Source: JAHZMA01 sp965205905
Lineage (GTDB): Bacteria > Pseudomonadota > Alphaproteobacteria > JABAAW01 > JAHZMA01
Direction: 5' to 3'
Length of the DNA: 64,000 nucleotides
Assembly (NCBI GenBank): GCA_965205905.1
Contig: CBDBHZ010000010.1
Location: 1-64,000, forward strand
A model generated the notes under the pieces. It did not search any database. It saw only the letters and a program-made list of their open reading frames with translations, and was not told the DNA's origin. Position numbers and translations under genes: made by a program. Of the stretch, positions 62,886-64,000 are shown piece by piece. How positions within the stretch are numbered: position 1 is the stretch's first letter; each line of letters starts with the position of its first letter.

Positions 62886-64000
62886 ATGACAAAAATTAAT
62901 GTAACACATGTGGGCTCACTGCCCCGCACGCAAGAAACCGTAGATTTTATTTTTGCGCGCGAAAATCAAGAAAAATATGACCAAACTGCCTTTGATAATC
63001 AGATGAGCGAGGCAGTTGATAAAACAGTAGAACAGCAAATGCAAGCGGGCGTTGATATTGTATCAGATGGCGAGACGTCAAAAATATCTTATGCCACCTA
63101 TGTGAAAGACCGCTATACGGGTTTTGCTGGCGATAGTCCGCGTAACGCACCTGCCGATTTAAAAATGTTTCCTACATTTTTGCAACGGCTTGCTGATGAA
63201 GGTGGCACACCGCAATATGCCCGCCCCATGTGCGTAGGCGAAGTGAAATCCAAAGGACAAGATGAGTTGAATAAGGATATTCTTAATCTGAAAAATGCGA
63301 TGAGCAAGCATGGCGTCAAGCGCGGCTTTATGAATGCTGCAAGCCCCGGCGTTATCTCACTATTTTTGCAAAATGATTATTACCCCACCCGCGAAGCCTA
63401 TTTGCAGGCATTGGCGCAAGTGATGCGTGAAGAATATAAAACCATCACTGATGCAGGGCTTGATTTGCAATTAGACTGCCCCGATTTAGCCTTATCGCGC
63501 CATATGTTATTTAGCGATTTATCGGATGAGGAATTTATCAAAATTGCCGAATTGCATGTTGAAGCCTTGAATGATGCGTTGCGTGATGTGCCACAAGATA
63601 GGGTGCGCGTGCATATTTGTTGGGGTAATTATGAAGGGCCGCATTGCTGTGATATTGATATGGCAAAAATGTTGCCGACTTTATTGCGGACAAAATCATG
63701 CTATCTTTTATTTGAAACCTCTAATCCGCGCCATGCCCATGAATGGGAAGTGTTTAAGGATATGAAAGCATCAATTCCTGATGATAAAATATTAGTGCCG
63801 GGCGTGATTGATAGCACCACTAATTTTATTGAACATCCCAAATTGGTGGCGCAAAGATTGCAGAGATTTATCGATATTGTTGGTGCTGACCGCGTCTATG
63901 CGGGCTCAGATTGTGGCTTTGGCACATTTGCAGGTTATGGTGCGGTCGACCCATCCATAGCTTACGCAAAATTAGAGTCCCTTTCCAAAGGCGCGGCATT
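62886..64000 (+). CDS. MetE C-terminal-like zinc methyltransferase (runs off the window)
   Basis: ATG 62886 follows AGGAG. The open frame continues for about 371 codons to the window end with no stop. It is a single COG0620-type domain that lacks the MetE N-terminal half. Zn ligands are visible: HxC in VHICWGN, a Glu in LFETSN and a Cys in AGSDCGFG. This subfamily includes CoM and other non-homocysteine transferases, besides methionine synthase relatives. It probably moves a methyl or alkyl group from the pathway substrate to a thiol acceptor; the acceptor is unknown. Confidence 0.88.
   Translation, partial: MTKINVTHVGSLPRTQETVDFIFARENQEKYDQTAFDNQMSEAVDKTVEQQMQAGVDIVSDGETSKISYATYVKDRYTGFAGDSPRNAPADLKMFPTFLQRLADEGGTPQYARPMCVGEVKSKGQDELNKDILNLKNAMSKHGVKRGFMNAASPGVISLFLQNDYYPTREAYLQALAQVMREEYKTITDAGLDLQLDCPDLALSRHMLFSDLSDEEFIKIAELHVEALNDALRDVPQDRVRVHICWGNYEGPHCCDIDMAKMLPTLLRTKSCYLLFETSNPRHAHEWEVFKDMKASIPDDKILVPGVIDSTTNFIEHPKLVAQRLQRFIDIVGADRVYAGSDCGFGTFAGYGAVDPSIAYAKLESLSKGAA

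Noticed and set aside
1..64000. CRISPR array
   Set aside because: No evenly spaced direct repeats with unique spacers were seen. The modular repeats are irregularly combined and spread out.

Overview
This window looks like chromosomal sequence from an AT-leaning, Gram-negative alphaproteobacterium. Support comes from the petABC cytochrome bc1 genes next to kdsD-lptC/A-lptB-rpoN, a FliX-like flagellar regulator (a class known from alphaproteobacteria), SecB, aerobic cobalamin genes (cobO, cobQ), an rpmH-rnpA-yidD-yidC-engB-argB block, and dnaN-recF-gyrB. Many outer-membrane barrels and lipoproteins plus two ABC uptake systems suggest a marine or otherwise oligotrophic heterotroph. That ecological guess, and any assignment to a SAR116-like lineage, is inference.

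Layout. 0-2 kb: a DUF1223 secreted protein diverges from a small membrane ORF and a barrel-like secreted protein. 2.1-7.2 kb: tRNA-Asn, then an accessory stretch with two tandem ankyrin-like secreted paralogues, a 667-residue orphan protein, a 30-residue Cys-rich mini-ORF, and several copies of a modular, GC-rich intergenic repeat. 7.2-11.3 kb: the rpmH-to-argB block on the minus strand, with argB frameshifted. 11.4-14.8 kb: a lipoprotein, a UbiK-like protein, metK, trmB and a secreted barrel protein; the last three each carry an apparent frameshift. 14.8-22.9 kb: a long minus-strand run, petA-petB-petC-kdsD-lptC/A-lptB-rpoN-mini-ORF-Na/Ca exchanger. 23-26.8 kb: barrel proteins, three tandem lipoprotein paralogues, a coiled-coil membrane protein and more repeats. 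26.8-29.6 kb: cobQ, cobO, secB. 29.8-35.2 kb: dnaN, recF, gyrB, fliX. 35.2-41.1 kb: repeat, tRNA-Gly(TCC) and a complete branched-chain-amino-acid-type ABC transporter. 41.1-49.6 kb: a structured inverted-repeat segment, another barrel protein, and three S8 (subtilisin-like) lipoprotein autotransporters. 49.7-64.0 kb: a probable catabolic island.

The catabolic island is the most promising undescribed system. It combines a carbohydrate-type (CUT1-like) ABC importer (ATPase, binding protein, two permeases), four proteins with SnoaL/NTF2-like folds (three of them double-domain), a HisD-family dehydrogenase of the non-biosynthetic type, an SDR, a double cupin, an RraA-like protein and a MetE C-terminal-like, Zn-dependent methyltransferase that runs off the end. 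I cannot name the substrate. The gene set fits uptake, oxidation and demethylation or cleavage of a small polar, possibly methylated compound. A DNA methyltransferase-HNH fusion and a copy of the dispersed repeat sit inside the importer gene set.

The other main observations are: a dispersed modular repeat family with a nearly identical 68-bp block in three copies; protease paralogues that share a nearly identical C-terminal half but have diverged protease domains, one with Glu in place of the catalytic Asp; and a cluster of apparent frameshifts in metK, trmB and a neighbour, which may be sequence errors. No rRNA genes, CRISPR arrays or transposase genes were seen.
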